The notes: generated by a model not told the origin, from the letters alone. 64,000 nucleotides of DNA from an uncultured Lachnospiraceae bacterium (GCA_910586705.1 CAJUJK010000018.1:1-64000); one strand, 5' to 3'. Counted from the stretch's first letter, positions 7,190 to 16,094 are shown. Numbers and translations are program-made.

Positions 7190-7889
7190 CTATGTTTCCT
7201 CCTAAAATAGCCGTAAACATTCGCTCCTTCACCCCCGGCGCCTCCAGATTGATCTGCTGCACGAGATTTTTCACGGTCTCCCGCTTGGTGTGCCCGTCCG
7301 CCGGACAGGGGCTCTTGACCACGGGAACGTTATTTTTCCGCACAAAACCGACCACATCCGCCTCGTTCATGTAGATTAACGGTCTGATCACAGTAATCTC
7401 CGTGCGGTCCAGATAGGTCACCGGGCGGAAGGTGTGAAACCGCCCCTCATAGATCAGCGACATCATCATGGTTTCCACTACGTCGTCCTTGTGGTGCGCG
7501 TATGCCACCTTATTGCATCCGAGGGCTTTCATGGCATCGTTCAGCGCCCCTTTTCGCATCTTCGCGCAGAGAGAACAGGGATTGGATTCCTTCCTGTCCT
7601 CAAAGATAATTTTCCCGATATCGGTTTTTACAATATGATAGGGCACGTCCAGTTCTCTGCACAGCTTCTCAATTTCGGATAAGTCCAGATTCCCGAAACC
7701 GAGATCCACGGTCACCGCACAGAGTGTAAACGTTGCGGGATAAAACCGCCGCAGCCCCTGCAGGGCATAGAGCAGGGTCAGACTGTCCTTGCCGCCGGAG
7801 ATGCCCACCGCAATATGATCGCCCTCCCCAATCATATGATAATCGTCCACAGCCTTTCTTGTAAGGCTAAGTACCTGTTGTAACTTCAT
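7161..7889 (-). CDS. TtcA-family PP-loop ATPase (tRNA 2-thiolation type)
   Basis: A 242-residue enzyme with the PP-loop SGGKDS (31-36), which adenylates its target, a CxxC pair (C105, C108) and a further Cys195 in KSPCPADG. This three-cysteine pattern is that of TtcA-type enzymes that bind an iron-sulfur cluster and thiolate cytidine 32 of tRNA. The exact substrate in Clostridia is less certain. It is the first gene of a two-gene unit with the tyrosine recombinase. Confidence 0.85.
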   Translation of the reverse strand: MKLQQVLSLTRKAVDDYHMIGEGDHIAVGISGGKDSLTLLYALQGLRRFYPATFTLCAVTVDLGFGNLDLSEIEKLCRELDVPYHIVKTDIGKIIFEDRKESNPCSLCAKMRKGALNDAMKALGCNKVAYAHHKDDVVETMMMSLIYEGRFHTFRPVTYLDRTEITVIRPLIYMNEADVVGFVRKNNVPVVKSPCPADGHTKRETVKNLVQQINLEAPGVKERMFTAILGGNIDGWEKPQLP

Positions 7890-8006
7890 GTGCGTTCTTT
7901 CCTCATTTTTCTTTTGCGGCTTCTACACGATTCGCAAAGCCGCGCTTTCGATTCTCTGTACTATAGTATACATAATATTTTCCCGTTCCGCACTACTTTT
8001 TTGCTA

Positions 8007-8035
8007 TTGTCTCTCTGCCTCCAAATTGCTATAAT
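8007..8035 (+). promoter_or_regulatory. Promoter of the AI-2E transporter gene
   Basis: TTGTCT (8007-8012), a 17-base spacer and TATAAT (8030-8035) lie about 50 bases before the start codon at 8088. Confidence 0.7.
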
Positions 8036-8087
8036 ATAATTGTCTTTACTTATCTAAATATATCTTACGAACGGAAAGGTTTTGTAC

Positions 8088-9413
8088 ATGAAATTCAAAT
8101 TCGACAAAAAATACTTATACTGGGGCATTACAGGTTTTCTGGCGCTGGCGGGGGCGATTCTCTTCTACTATATCCTCTTCCACCGCTCTAATTTTATGGG
8201 CGGACTCGACAAGTTTATCACCATCGCCATGCCGATCATCGACGGTTTTGTACTGGCATACCTGTTTACCCCCATTTTAAACGCCATCGAAAATAAGATT
8301 ATGAAGCCGCTATACAAAAAAGCGAACATTGACATAACGCCGAAAGTAAAAAAGCGTATGCGCGCATGTTCCATTCTCGCCACGCTGGTAGTCGTTCTTC
8401 TGGTATTATATGAACTTTTCGCACTGATTCTGCCGGAAGTGGTGCGCAGCATACAGAGTATTATTTTCCAATTCCCTATTTACGTCAACAACCTCTCCAA
8501 CTGGGCGCTTCTTTTGCTGAAAGACAATCCGGATCTGGAGGCGACCGTGGATGCGCTGATCAGCCAGTATTCCGCAAAGATGCTGGAGTATGTGAACACA
8601 AACCTTCTGCCCCACATCAACGAAGTATTAAAAACGGTCTCCTTAAGCGTGATCGGCGTGTTTAAGGCGCTCTGGAATCTTTTGATCGGCTTTATCATTT
8701 CCGTCTACCTGTTGGGGAGCAAGGAAAAATTTGCGGGACAGGCGAAAAAGATCGTCTACGCCCTGTTCGACCGCGAAGCGGGCAATGAGATCGTCGCCAA
8801 CTTCCGTTTTGTCCATGGCACGTTTATCGGCTTTATCGGCGGCAAGATTGTGGATTCCATTATCATAGGTATTATCTGCTTTGTATGTACCAGTGTGATC
8901 GGCACGCCATACGCCATTCTGGTAAGCGTGATTATCGGTGTGACCAACGTAATCCCGTTCTTTGGTCCGTGGATCGGCGGCATTCCAAGCGCCCTCCTTG
9001 TGCTGATGGTAGATCCCAGACAGGCGCTCTACTTCGGTATCCTGATAATCGTTCTCCAGCAGTTTGACGGCAATATCCTCGGCCCCAAGATTCTCGGTGA
9101 CTCCACGGGGCTTTCCGGCTTCTGGGTTATCTTTTCAATCACCATTTTCGGTGGTTTGTTCGGCGTGCTCGGCATGATTGTGGGCGTACCGATCTTTGCG
9201 GTGTTCTATGCAGGCGTCAGGTCACTTGTCAACAGGGTGCTGCATAAAAAGAGCCTGCCGACGGATCTCGGTCCCTATATGACAGTCGGTCGGATTGAGG
9301 AATCCATGGCGTTCACGGAATATGTGCCGCCTGTGAAGAAAAAATCATCCGGCAAGACAAAAAATGTCAGCTTAAAGACAAAAAGTAAATCCGACAGTTC
9401 CAAGGAAAGCTAG
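8088..9413 (+). CDS. AI-2E family transporter (PerM/YdiK-like)
   Basis: A 441-residue integral membrane protein with the family's layout: two N-terminal membrane segments, a long soluble stretch (about 75-180), then the conserved membrane core with GKIVDSIIIGIICF, NVIPFFGPWIG, QQFDGNILGPKILGD and a final GVLGMIVGVPIFAV segment. A basic Ser/Lys-rich tail ends it. Members export or exchange small molecules (AI-2, indole, Na+/H+); the substrate here is unknown. ATG 8088 is preferred over an upstream TTG because GGAAAGG is correctly spaced. Confidence 0.9.
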   Translation: MKFKFDKKYLYWGITGFLALAGAILFYYILFHRSNFMGGLDKFITIAMPIIDGFVLAYLFTPILNAIENKIMKPLYKKANIDITPKVKKRMRACSILATLVVVLLVLYELFALILPEVVRSIQSIIFQFPIYVNNLSNWALLLLKDNPDLEATVDALISQYSAKMLEYVNTNLLPHINEVLKTVSLSVIGVFKALWNLLIGFIISVYLLGSKEKFAGQAKKIVYALFDREAGNEIVANFRFVHGTFIGFIGGKIVDSIIIGIICFVCTSVIGTPYAILVSVIIGVTNVIPFFGPWIGGIPSALLVLMVDPRQALYFGILIIVLQQFDGNILGPKILGDSTGLSGFWVIFSITIFGGLFGVLGMIVGVPIFAVFYAGVRSLVNRVLHKKSLPTDLGPYMTVGRIEESMAFTEYVPPVKKKSSGKTKNVSLKTKSKSDSSKES

Positions 9414-9422
9414 GAGGAAATT

Positions 9423-9656
9423 ATGATAAGTGTCATTCTCTTTACACTCCTGATTGCGGTTCTCATCTTTTTCTATATGCGCCATACGGCGAGAAAGAGA
9501 AAAAAACACTCAGCGCAGTTAAACTCTGTCAAGGATTTCCATGCCTCCTATGACCGCGTAAAGACCCGCAGGGAACTGCGCGACAGGCACAGCGGCTATC
9601 AGACCTATGTCACAAAATATAACAGTACGGAGGACTACAGAGAACGCGGCGAATAA
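9423..9656 (+). CDS. Small single-pass membrane protein, unknown
   Basis: A 77-residue protein with one N-terminal membrane helix (1-18) followed by a highly basic, soluble tail (HTARKRKKH). It is coupled to the AI-2E transporter: its GGAGGAAATT site overlaps the transporter's stop codon. I do not recognise a family. The context suggests an accessory subunit or a co-transcribed bystander. Confidence 0.7.
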   Translation: MISVILFTLLIAVLIFFYMRHTARKRKKHSAQLNSVKDFHASYDRVKTRRELRDRHSGYQTYVTKYNSTEDYRERGE

Positions 9657-9666
9657 GACAGCCAAA

Positions 9667-9691
9667 GGGAGCGGACACCAGATCCGCTCCC
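9667..9691. terminator. GC-rich hairpin between convergent genes
   Basis: GGGAGCGGA (9667-9675) pairs perfectly with TCCGCTCCC (9683-9691) around a 7-base loop, 10 bases after the small membrane protein. No U-tract follows, so termination efficiency is uncertain. Confidence 0.6.
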
Positions 9692-9742
9692 TCAGTATAT
9701 ACAGAAAATGTAAAACATTTCTCTAAACCGAATACGCCTGCA

Positions 9743-9771
9743 CTCGCAATCGAACGAAGTTCGATTTGTTA
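9743..9771 (-). repeat. Stop-codon-linked palindromic repeat, half copy
   Basis: On the minus strand TAACAAATCGAACTTCGTTC continues into GATTGCGAG. The TAA is the stop of the cytidylate-kinase-like gene. AATCGAAC and GTTCGATT form an 8-bp stem with a TTC loop. The same sequence follows minE (22170-22220) and mgsA (20535-20585); here the second hairpin of the element is absent. Confidence 0.85.
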
Positions 9772-10395
9772 ACGGCTCTCAAAATCCTCCACAAACTGCG
9801 TAATCAGCTTCACCGTCCCGTCAATGCCCAGAATACTGCTGTTGATGGAAAGGTCGTAGCTGTCCACACGTCCCCACTTCTTGGAGGAATAGTAGTTGTA
9901 ATAGCTCTGTCTCTGCTTATCCTTCTTGTTCATCATATCGAGCGCCTTCTGCTCCGTGTTGATATCCTCGAAACGCTCCATAATCCGCTTTACCTTACAC
10001 TTTTCTTCCCCATGGATGAAAATATGCAGGCAGTTCTGGTAGTCGTGCAATGCGTAGTCCGCACAGCGTCCCACAATTACGCAGGGACCCTCGCTTGCAA
10101 TCTTCTTGATCGTGTCAAACTGCGCCAGAAATACTTTGTGGCTGATGGGCATATCCACAAAGGAGGAAGAATTGTAGCCGAAAGAATAGGTGTCCATCAC
10201 CAGATTGTAAAGAAAGGAATTGGTGGGACGCTCGTCGTGGCTCTGGATCATCTCCTCACAGAATCCGCTCTCCTTCGCTGCCCTTGTCAGCAAATCCTTA
10301 TCGTAAAATTTAATTCCGAAATGCTCCGCTACCTTTTTTCCGATCTCACGTCCTCCGGAACCAAATTGACGTCCTATTGTAATAATCGTATTCAT
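9769..10395 (-). CDS. Cytidylate kinase-like family protein
   Basis: A 208-residue P-loop nucleotide kinase of the cytidylate-kinase-like family (PF13189 type). The phosphate-binding loop is GRQFGSGGRE (8-17); CVIVGRCADYAL and a lid-like stretch with KRIMERFE and DKQRQSYYNYYSSKKWG follow. These proteins are distinct from canonical Cmk and their substrate is not established. A consensus promoter lies about 110 bases upstream. Its stop codon is the first base triplet of a dispersed repeat. Confidence 0.85.
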   Translation of the reverse strand: MNTIITIGRQFGSGGREIGKKVAEHFGIKFYDKDLLTRAAKESGFCEEMIQSHDERPTNSFLYNLVMDTYSFGYNSSSFVDMPISHKVFLAQFDTIKKIASEGPCVIVGRCADYALHDYQNCLHIFIHGEEKCKVKRIMERFEDINTEQKALDMMNKKDKQRQSYYNYYSSKKWGRVDSYDLSINSSILGIDGTVKLITQFVEDFESR

Positions 10396-10505
10396 ATATA
10401 CATCCCCTTTCTATCCTTATACATCCCCTGCTGTCTGCTGCTCCCCTAATAACAGTTCAGCCTTCGGCTTCCTGTTACAACATGAAATGTGTTTATGTTG
10501 TATAT

Positions 10506-10534
10506 ATTATATATAATTTGCACAATAAAGTCAA
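10506..10534 (-). promoter_or_regulatory. Promoter of the cytidylate kinase-like gene
   Basis: On the minus strand: TTGACT (10534-10529), a 17-base spacer, TATAAT (10511-10506). The roughly 100-base leader contains a small hairpin built on AACAG...CTGTT with an AGCC/GGCT inner stem (about 10450-10480). Confidence 0.75.
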
Positions 10535-10637
10535 GTAAATCGCGTATAGAAACGGTAATTTTGCCGAACAATCTGTCAACAAAGATACCATCTTTTGTTA
10601 GCAATATCCTTTCCGCAATACTGCATGATCTATCATA

Positions 10638-10868
10638 TCAAATTTTAGATAATAAATATTTGGCTTGCGATACATCTTTTTTCTTTACCAAAATTTTGTA
10701 ACAATCTTTCACATTGCCGTCTCTGCCTGACGCATGGCTAAGCCTTATACTATTGTTAATGATATCTGTTTTGTATGAAATTCCATGCTCATTCAACAAA
10801 TTCTTAGCAAAAAAGAATTTTTCCATTTCCAAAGTAAAGTATACTTCCATCCAATTACCAAATAACAC
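10638..10868 (-). CDS. Small hypothetical protein
   Basis: A 76-residue soluble protein, VYFTLEMEKFFFAKNLL in the N-terminal half and YKILVKKKDVSQAKYLLSK at the end. The pattern resembles small clostridial proteins of the DUF2007-like signal-transducing group, but I cannot assign it firmly. GTG at 10868 is the likely start, with GGAAGGAG seven bases upstream. It is isolated from cstA by a strong terminator, so it has its own promoter, which I could not place. Confidence 0.6.
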   Translation of the reverse strand: MLFGNWMEVYFTLEMEKFFFAKNLLNEHGISYKTDIINNSIRLSHASGRDGNVKDCYKILVKKKDVSQAKYLLSKI

Positions 10869-10932
10869 GGCATTGCTCCTTCCATATGATTTTTATTTGT
10901 TTTTCTAAAAGTTTAAGGTCCTTATCATATTA

Positions 10933-10970
10933 TGTCAAAAAAAGTCAGCTTTTGCTGACTTTTTTTGACA
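10933..10970. terminator. Strong bidirectional terminator
   Basis: TGTCAAAAAAAGTCAGC (10933-10949) pairs perfectly over 17 bases with its complement (10954-10970) around a TTTT loop. The arms supply a T-run in both directions. It ends the cstA operon on the minus strand. Confidence 0.9.
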
Positions 10971-11034
10971 GTTTTCTCTACACCATAATGGATATAGGAA
11001 TCCGTATCTTCATTCATTTATATGACTTTCTGTC

Positions 11035-12750
11035 TTACGCCGACTTCTTCTGCTTGGATAAGGTCTGGATACCCTCGATCACCAGCACGACTGCAAGGAC
11101 AATCAGGATAACTGCCAGAATCGCCTGTGCGTAAGGACCCCAGTCTGCGCCGCCTGCGGAAATGATACCGATCTGGTTCTTAACGGTCACACACAGGGAA
11201 CAGATGGTAACGATGATCATAAAGCCCATGGGAAGCAGGAACATCTTGTTGTTCTTGCCCACATTGCCAAGCCAGGTAGCGACTGCCAGCAGACCGATAC
11301 CTGCAAGGAGCTGGTTTGCCGCGCCAAACAGACCCCAGATCTTGGAGTAACCTGTCATACCAAGTACAATGCCGAGAATCACAGTGATGATAGTTGCCAC
11401 ATAAGGATTCACCAATGTCTTTTTCCAGCCGTCCTTGATATCGTCCACAGTCTGGCCGGGCTCAAGGAAGAACTCCTGGAACATGAAACGTGCCAGACGT
11501 GTCGCCGTATCCAGAGAGGTCAGACAGAATGCGGAGTAAGTAAGCACCAGCAGCGTGTTCAGAACAGTTACCACGCCTTCCGATGCGATACCGCCGTACA
11601 TCTGGGAAATACCGCCCGCAAAGATTGCCGTTGCGCCTGCAGTGATGCCGTTCTTGTATGCGAAGTTGATTGCGCATACGGTGATCACAGCCAGCACACA
11701 CTCAAGGAGCATACCGCCGTAAGCGATGGGCTTCGCATCCGTCTCCTTGTCGAGCTGCTTGGAAGTGGTTCCCGAAGATACCAGAGAGTGGAAGCCGGAA
11801 ATCGCACCACATGCAACCGTGGTAAAGAGTACGGGGAACAGATACTGCATACCGTTGCCATTGTCAACCGCAAAACCGTTGAAAGCGGCAAGGCCGTCCG
11901 CACCGCCCATACCCGCATGGGAAATGACCACACCTACCAGAGCCACCGCTAACATCGCGTAAAGCAGGAAAGAACTCAGATAGTCACGGGGCTGTAACAG
12001 AATCCATACCGGCGTCACGGATGCGATGGCGATATAGATACCCACGATGACCATCCATGTGTTCGTGGTCAGGTAAATCGGATGGAAATTCATGCCGATC
12101 ACCATACAGAGCGCGATGGCAACCACACCAAGAATCGTGGAAACAGCCATGGATGCATTGCGGCGGTACACCATGAAACCAAAAACAATAGCAATTACAA
12201 TAAATAACAGGGATACCATAGCAACAGATGCGTTGGTAGCAGATGCCGCCGTGTCGATTACACCCGCATCGTCCACTACCGCGCCGAAGGTCGTCGCCAC
12301 GATGGATGCGAATGCCGCAACCACAAGGATCAGGGTCAGATACGCAAAGATCGTAAACAGCATCTTCGCTCTCTTGCTCATGTTGGTGGAAATGATCTCA
12401 CCGATGGACTGTCCCTTGTGACGGATGGATGCGAAGAGCGCACCAAAGTCATGGACGCCGCCGAAGAAGATACCACCGATCAGAATCCAGAGCACAACAG
12501 GAACCCAGCCGAACATAGCCGCGCCAATCGGTCCGGTGATCGGACCTGCACCCGCGATAGACGAGAAGTGGTGGCCCATCAGCACGGGCGCCTTAGCGGG
12601 AACATAGTCCACACCGTCTTCCATCTCATGCGCAGGGGTCGGTTTCTTGCTGTCGCCCACACCCCACTGCTTGCAAAGCCATCCGCCGTAGCATATGTAG
12701 CCTACCACGAGAATGGCAATGCAGATGATTAACAATAACAATGAATTCAT
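11035..12750 (-). CDS. cstA: CstA-family transporter (carbon starvation protein A)
   Basis: A 571-residue multispanning membrane protein. Hallmarks are the N-terminal VDYVPAKAPVLMGHHFSSIA segment, the following GPITGPIGAAMFGWVP, a GVHDFG motif and FHSLVSSGTTSKQL in the middle. Family members import peptides or pyruvate during carbon limitation. ATG 12750 overlaps the stop of the upstream unknown gene (ATGA), so the two are coupled. A perfect terminator follows at 10933-10970. Confidence 0.95.
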   Translation of the reverse strand: MNSLLLLIICIAILVVGYICYGGWLCKQWGVGDSKKPTPAHEMEDGVDYVPAKAPVLMGHHFSSIAGAGPITGPIGAAMFGWVPVVLWILIGGIFFGGVHDFGALFASIRHKGQSIGEIISTNMSKRAKMLFTIFAYLTLILVVAAFASIVATTFGAVVDDAGVIDTAASATNASVAMVSLLFIVIAIVFGFMVYRRNASMAVSTILGVVAIALCMVIGMNFHPIYLTTNTWMVIVGIYIAIASVTPVWILLQPRDYLSSFLLYAMLAVALVGVVISHAGMGGADGLAAFNGFAVDNGNGMQYLFPVLFTTVACGAISGFHSLVSSGTTSKQLDKETDAKPIAYGGMLLECVLAVITVCAINFAYKNGITAGATAIFAGGISQMYGGIASEGVVTVLNTLLVLTYSAFCLTSLDTATRLARFMFQEFFLEPGQTVDDIKDGWKKTLVNPYVATIITVILGIVLGMTGYSKIWGLFGAANQLLAGIGLLAVATWLGNVGKNNKMFLLPMGFMIIVTICSLCVTVKNQIGIISAGGADWGPYAQAILAVILIVLAVVLVIEGIQTLSKQKKSA

Positions 12751-13277
12751 ACAAACTCTCCCTTTCTTTTTTTGGAATATAATACTTTTTTCAAAATTTT
12801 CGCAGTCGGACGTCCGGCACGGTTGCTTTCAATCCGGTCACTATCCCCAATGACCGCCGCCGCATGAAAGTCCATCCAGCCGTGAAGCGAAAATCGAAAA
12901 CTTTTGTAAATGTGACACTTCTTTAATGCCTTTACAGCCTCCTCATCACAGGTGTCACAGACAATGATGGGCGTAATATAGGAATACATGTGACCCGGAC
13001 CGATATGCAGACGATCCATGCCATCCTCAAAAGCTGTTTTTTTACAGTCCTCAAATACTTCCAAAGAAAGGTGCGGCACATCAAAAAGATAGATAAATTC
13101 CTCACTGTCCGCCGCCCAGAGGGAAACTTTTTTAGAAACCATGTATTTCTCGGCGTGTTCGTAATACTCACACAGCGCCCGGAGCGGTTCCCGTTTGTCT
13201 CCGTAGTCGGTTATGTTGTAATAAGCCACATAGCTCTTTAATAAAATGTCTATGATGTTCTGTCGCGTATCTTTCAT
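12747..13277 (-). CDS. Unknown soluble protein coupled to cstA
   Basis: A 176-residue protein without membrane segments. Visible features are SYVAYYNITDYGD near the N-terminus, EFIYLFDVPHLSLEVFEDC in the middle, VCDTCDEEAVKALKKCHIYKSF, and a basic tail (KILKKVLYSKKRKG). The four cysteines are not in an obvious metal motif. Its stop overlaps the cstA start by 4 bases and it has its own promoter, so both are one transcription unit. I infer a role in controlling or assisting CstA; no domain supports more. Confidence 0.8.
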   Translation of the reverse strand: MKDTRQNIIDILLKSYVAYYNITDYGDKREPLRALCEYYEHAEKYMVSKKVSLWAADSEEFIYLFDVPHLSLEVFEDCKKTAFEDGMDRLHIGPGHMYSYITPIIVCDTCDEEAVKALKKCHIYKSFRFSLHGWMDFHAAAVIGDSDRIESNRAGRPTAKILKKVLYSKKRKGEFV

Positions 13278-13311
13278 AATCCCTCAAGTTTTTACAAAAT
13301 CCATATCTCAA

Positions 13312-13340
13312 ATAGTAACATTTTTCGCTCGTTTTTTCAA
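13312..13340 (-). promoter_or_regulatory. Promoter of the unknown-cstA operon
   Basis: On the minus strand: TTGAAA (13340-13335), a 17-base spacer, TACTAT (13317-13312), about 35 bases before the ATG at 13277. Confidence 0.65.
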
Positions 13341-13449
13341 GATATTTTAATAGTTTATTCATGCTTTGTTTATAATTATGTACTTTCAGACTCCGTCATG
13401 CATCTGCCGTATGATATCAGTACCGATGCCAAAACACTTGGTCTTTCGC

Positions 13450-14358
13450 TTACAAAATCGCCAGCAGATGCGAAAAATACGCCGGAAGAGGCGCTTTCAC
13501 CTCGGTATACGCCCCGTTCGCAGGATGTATAAATCCAAGACAGTATGCATGGAGCGTCTGGCCTTCCAGATGAAAAGCCGTCTTTCTCACCCCGTAAACC
13601 TCATCCCCCAGAAGCGGATGCCCGATGGATGTCATATGTACCCGGATCTGGTGGGTGCGTCCCGTTTCCAGACGGCACTCAATATAAGTATAATCCCGGA
13701 AGCGTTCCAGCACTTTATAATGGGTGACAGCCTCTTTGCCGTTTTTCTCGTTGACCGCCATCCGCTTTCTGTCCTTCTCATCCCTGCCGATGGGCGCGCT
13801 GACAGTCCCCTCGTTCTCTTCTATCACACCGTGCACGATGGCGCGATAACTTCGGTTCAGGGAATGTTCTTTAAGCTGCTGCGCTATGAGCTTATGCGCC
13901 GCGTCGTTTTTGCAGACGATGAGGGAACCCGTCGTGTCCCTGTCGATCCGGTGCACGATCCCCGGACGCAGCACGCCGTTTATTCCGGAAAGCTGCCCCT
14001 TACAGTGATACAAAACCGCATTGACCAGCGTACCGCTGTAATGTCCCGGCGCCGGATGCACCACCATCCCTTTCGGCTTATCGATCACAAGTACGTCGGC
14101 ATCCTCGTAGAGAACAGAAATCGGTATGTTTTCCGCCTCCACGGAAGGCTCCACCGCCTCCGGGATCGCAAAAGCGACCTCGTCATCCACCCGCAGCCGG
14201 TAATTCGCCTTGCAGGACAGATCGTTTACCATGACCTGCCCCTCCTTGATACACTTCTGAATATAAGAACGGGAAAGCGTCGGAATCGCAGCGCTCAGCC
14301 ACTTGTCAAGCCGCTCCTCATCCTCCCCCACCCCGATCTGATAACTGAACCGCTCCAT
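13450..14358 (-). CDS. rluD: RluA-family 23S rRNA pseudouridine synthase (RluD-like)
   Basis: A 302-residue enzyme with an N-terminal S4 RNA-binding domain (about 14-60) and the RluA catalytic domain. The catalytic motif is HRIDRDTTG (136-144), with Asp139 as expected nucleophile; a second hallmark is ETGRTHQIRVHM near residue 230. RluD-type enzymes modify helix 69 of 23S rRNA; the precise target is inferred. It is the last gene of aroB-lspA-rluD, one base after lspA. Confidence 0.9.
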   Translation of the reverse strand: MERFSYQIGVGEDEERLDKWLSAAIPTLSRSYIQKCIKEGQVMVNDLSCKANYRLRVDDEVAFAIPEAVEPSVEAENIPISVLYEDADVLVIDKPKGMVVHPAPGHYSGTLVNAVLYHCKGQLSGINGVLRPGIVHRIDRDTTGSLIVCKNDAAHKLIAQQLKEHSLNRSYRAIVHGVIEENEGTVSAPIGRDEKDRKRMAVNEKNGKEAVTHYKVLERFRDYTYIECRLETGRTHQIRVHMTSIGHPLLGDEVYGVRKTAFHLEGQTLHAYCLGFIHPANGAYTEVKAPLPAYFSHLLAIL

Positions 14359-14359
14359 A

Positions 14360-14887
14360 TCACTTTAACTCCCGGTACCGTTTCTGCTTGAAGCTGATAA
14401 AATAGAGATCCCCTTCTTTATAGTAAAACAAAAGTAGAAAAAGCAGTACGATGGCGGAGACAGTCGCATAGATATCCGCCACATTGAAAATCGGAAAATT
14501 AATCCTGACAAAGTAAATGAAATCCACCACATAGTCATAGCGAACCCTGTCAATCATATTGCCGATGGAACCCGCCACGATCAGGCTGAACAGGAAATGC
14601 AGGATCGTGTATTTTTTCTGGTCCGGCACCTTTAAAAGGACATAGCCTGCCACAAACAGGATCACAGTCGCCACAAAGATAAAAAATACCTTTTGGTTGG
14701 GCAGCATCCCGAAAGCCGCGCCTTGATTTTCCAGATAATTCAGCTCCAGTATCCCGTTAATCAGATTATATGCCGGTTTATCCTTCAGATACACTTTCGC
14801 CCACTGTTTGGTGTACTGGTCGAGGGCGATCAGCCCGGCAATCATAAGCAGATCCAGAAACAGAAAAAATTTCTTTTTCAGACTCAT
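14360..14887 (-). CDS. lspA: Lipoprotein signal peptidase (signal peptidase II)
   Basis: A 175-residue membrane protein with four helices. The aspartyl protease pair is Asp113 (GNMIDRV) and Asp138 (FNVADIY). It cleaves prolipoproteins before the lipid-modified cysteine. A likely substrate, the D,D-carboxypeptidase with lipobox LTGC, is encoded at 19547-20599. It overlaps the end of aroB by 4 bases (ATGA). Confidence 0.96.
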   Translation of the reverse strand: MSLKKKFFLFLDLLMIAGLIALDQYTKQWAKVYLKDKPAYNLINGILELNYLENQGAAFGMLPNQKVFFIFVATVILFVAGYVLLKVPDQKKYTILHFLFSLIVAGSIGNMIDRVRYDYVVDFIYFVRINFPIFNVADIYATVSAIVLLFLLLFYYKEGDLYFISFKQKRYRELK

Positions 14888-15993
14888 TCCCGCATATCCT
14901 CATCACTAAAATAAATTTCTTTCACCGCATCCAGAATTTCCGCATCCGTGACGGTTTTGTCCACATAAGCCTTGCCGACTTTCTTGAGCAGTACAAACTT
15001 GATCTGCCCTGCCTCCATTTTTTTGTCCGACTTGGTCAATGAAAGAATCTCCTCCGGGTCAATGTCATCAATACTGATCGGCAGGTTAAAGGGCACAAAC
15101 ATATCCCGCACTTCAAAATACTCTTCCATGGAAATATTCTCCCGTTTCCATGAGATAAACGCCGCCGCCACCATGCCGAGCGTGATACATTCCCCGTGCA
15201 CCATCTCAAAATGCTTTGCCTTCTCGATGGCGTGTCCGATGGTGTGCCCGAAATTTAGAAGGGCGCGGTCGCCCTGTTCCTTCGGGTCTTTCTCCACTAC
15301 GAGCTTTTTCACGCCGCAGCTTTTCATGATCATCTCCAGAAGCACCTCCGTGTCCCTGTCGTGAATCTCATACATATGGTCGAGCAGCCACTCGTAAAAC
15401 AGTGCGTCCTTGATCAGCCCGTGCTTCATCACCTCGGCAAATCCCGCATAGAACTGTCTGTCATCCAGTTTTTTAAGTGTTCCCACATTCATATAGACAA
15501 GCTTCGGCATATAGAACGCGCCTACCATATTTTTGTAACCGTCAAAGTCAACGCCGGTCTTTCCGCCGATGCTGCTGTCCGACTGGGCGATCAGCGTGGT
15601 GGGAATCTGGACAAAATCAATGCCGCGCAAGTAAGTCGCCGCCGCATAGCCGGTGATATCCCCCACCACGCCGCCGCCAAGCGCCACAAGCATATCTTTT
15701 CTGTCAAATTTTTCCTCAATCAGTTTCTTATATATTTCCTTCACCGTGTCCAGCGTCTTATTCGCCTCCCCGGCAGGAAACGCGTGCAGAATCACCTTTT
15801 TACAGCATTTTTCAAGTATTTCCGTGACCTCCCCGCCAAACAGTTTTTCCGTATTGGTATCACAGATCACGGCAACCCGGCGGTCCGCAGTCCCCAGATC
15901 CGCCAGTTCCTCCGCAAGTAAGCTGAAATCCCCCGCAAAAACAATGTCATAGCAGGGCTTTTTCTCATAGTTTATCGTCATTCGGTTCGCCAT
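14884..15993 (-). CDS. aroB: 3-dehydroquinate synthase
   Basis: A 369-residue NAD- and divalent-metal-dependent enzyme that makes 3-dehydroquinate from DAHP, the second step of the shikimate pathway. The nucleotide loop GGGVVGD (106-112) and SSIGGKTGVD (140-149) are clear, as is NFGHTIGHAIE, which carries a metal-ligand histidine. No other shikimate gene is nearby. The site GGAGGAAATAC precedes ATG 15993. Confidence 0.96.
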   Translation of the reverse strand: MANRMTINYEKKPCYDIVFAGDFSLLAEELADLGTADRRVAVICDTNTEKLFGGEVTEILEKCCKKVILHAFPAGEANKTLDTVKEIYKKLIEEKFDRKDMLVALGGGVVGDITGYAAATYLRGIDFVQIPTTLIAQSDSSIGGKTGVDFDGYKNMVGAFYMPKLVYMNVGTLKKLDDRQFYAGFAEVMKHGLIKDALFYEWLLDHMYEIHDRDTEVLLEMIMKSCGVKKLVVEKDPKEQGDRALLNFGHTIGHAIEKAKHFEMVHGECITLGMVAAAFISWKRENISMEEYFEVRDMFVPFNLPISIDDIDPEEILSLTKSDKKMEAGQIKFVLLKKVGKAYVDKTVTDAEILDAVKEIYFSDEDMRE

Positions 15994-16033
15994 AATATGT
16001 ATTTCCTCCTCATATGAATTTACATCTGCATCA

Positions 16034-16058
16034 TATAAGCAGATTCGAGATGCTTATA
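16034..16058. repeat. Short palindrome sharing the GCGTATAAGCA end motif
   Basis: TATAAGCA (16034-16041) pairs with TGCTTATA (16051-16058). The sequence TGCTTATACGCG matches the ends of the element at 16627-16750, so it looks like a reduced copy. Confidence 0.5.
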
Positions 16059-16067
16059 CGCGAAAAG

Positions 16068-16092
16068 AATCGAGTGCGTTATGCACTCGATT
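16068..16092 (-). terminator. Hairpin immediately after sepF
   Basis: AATCGAGTGC (16068-16077) and GCACTCGATT (16083-16092) form a perfect 10-bp stem with a 5-base loop, two bases after the sepF stop. On the minus strand CTTTTC follows, consistent with a modest intrinsic terminator. Confidence 0.65.
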
Positions 16093-16094
16093 TC

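Noticed and set aside
13366..14391. 341-codon open frame on the plus strand opposite rluD
   Set aside because: It is antisense to a clear pseudouridine synthase, has no ribosome binding site and an Arg/His-rich, low-hydrophobicity composition typical of shadow frames.
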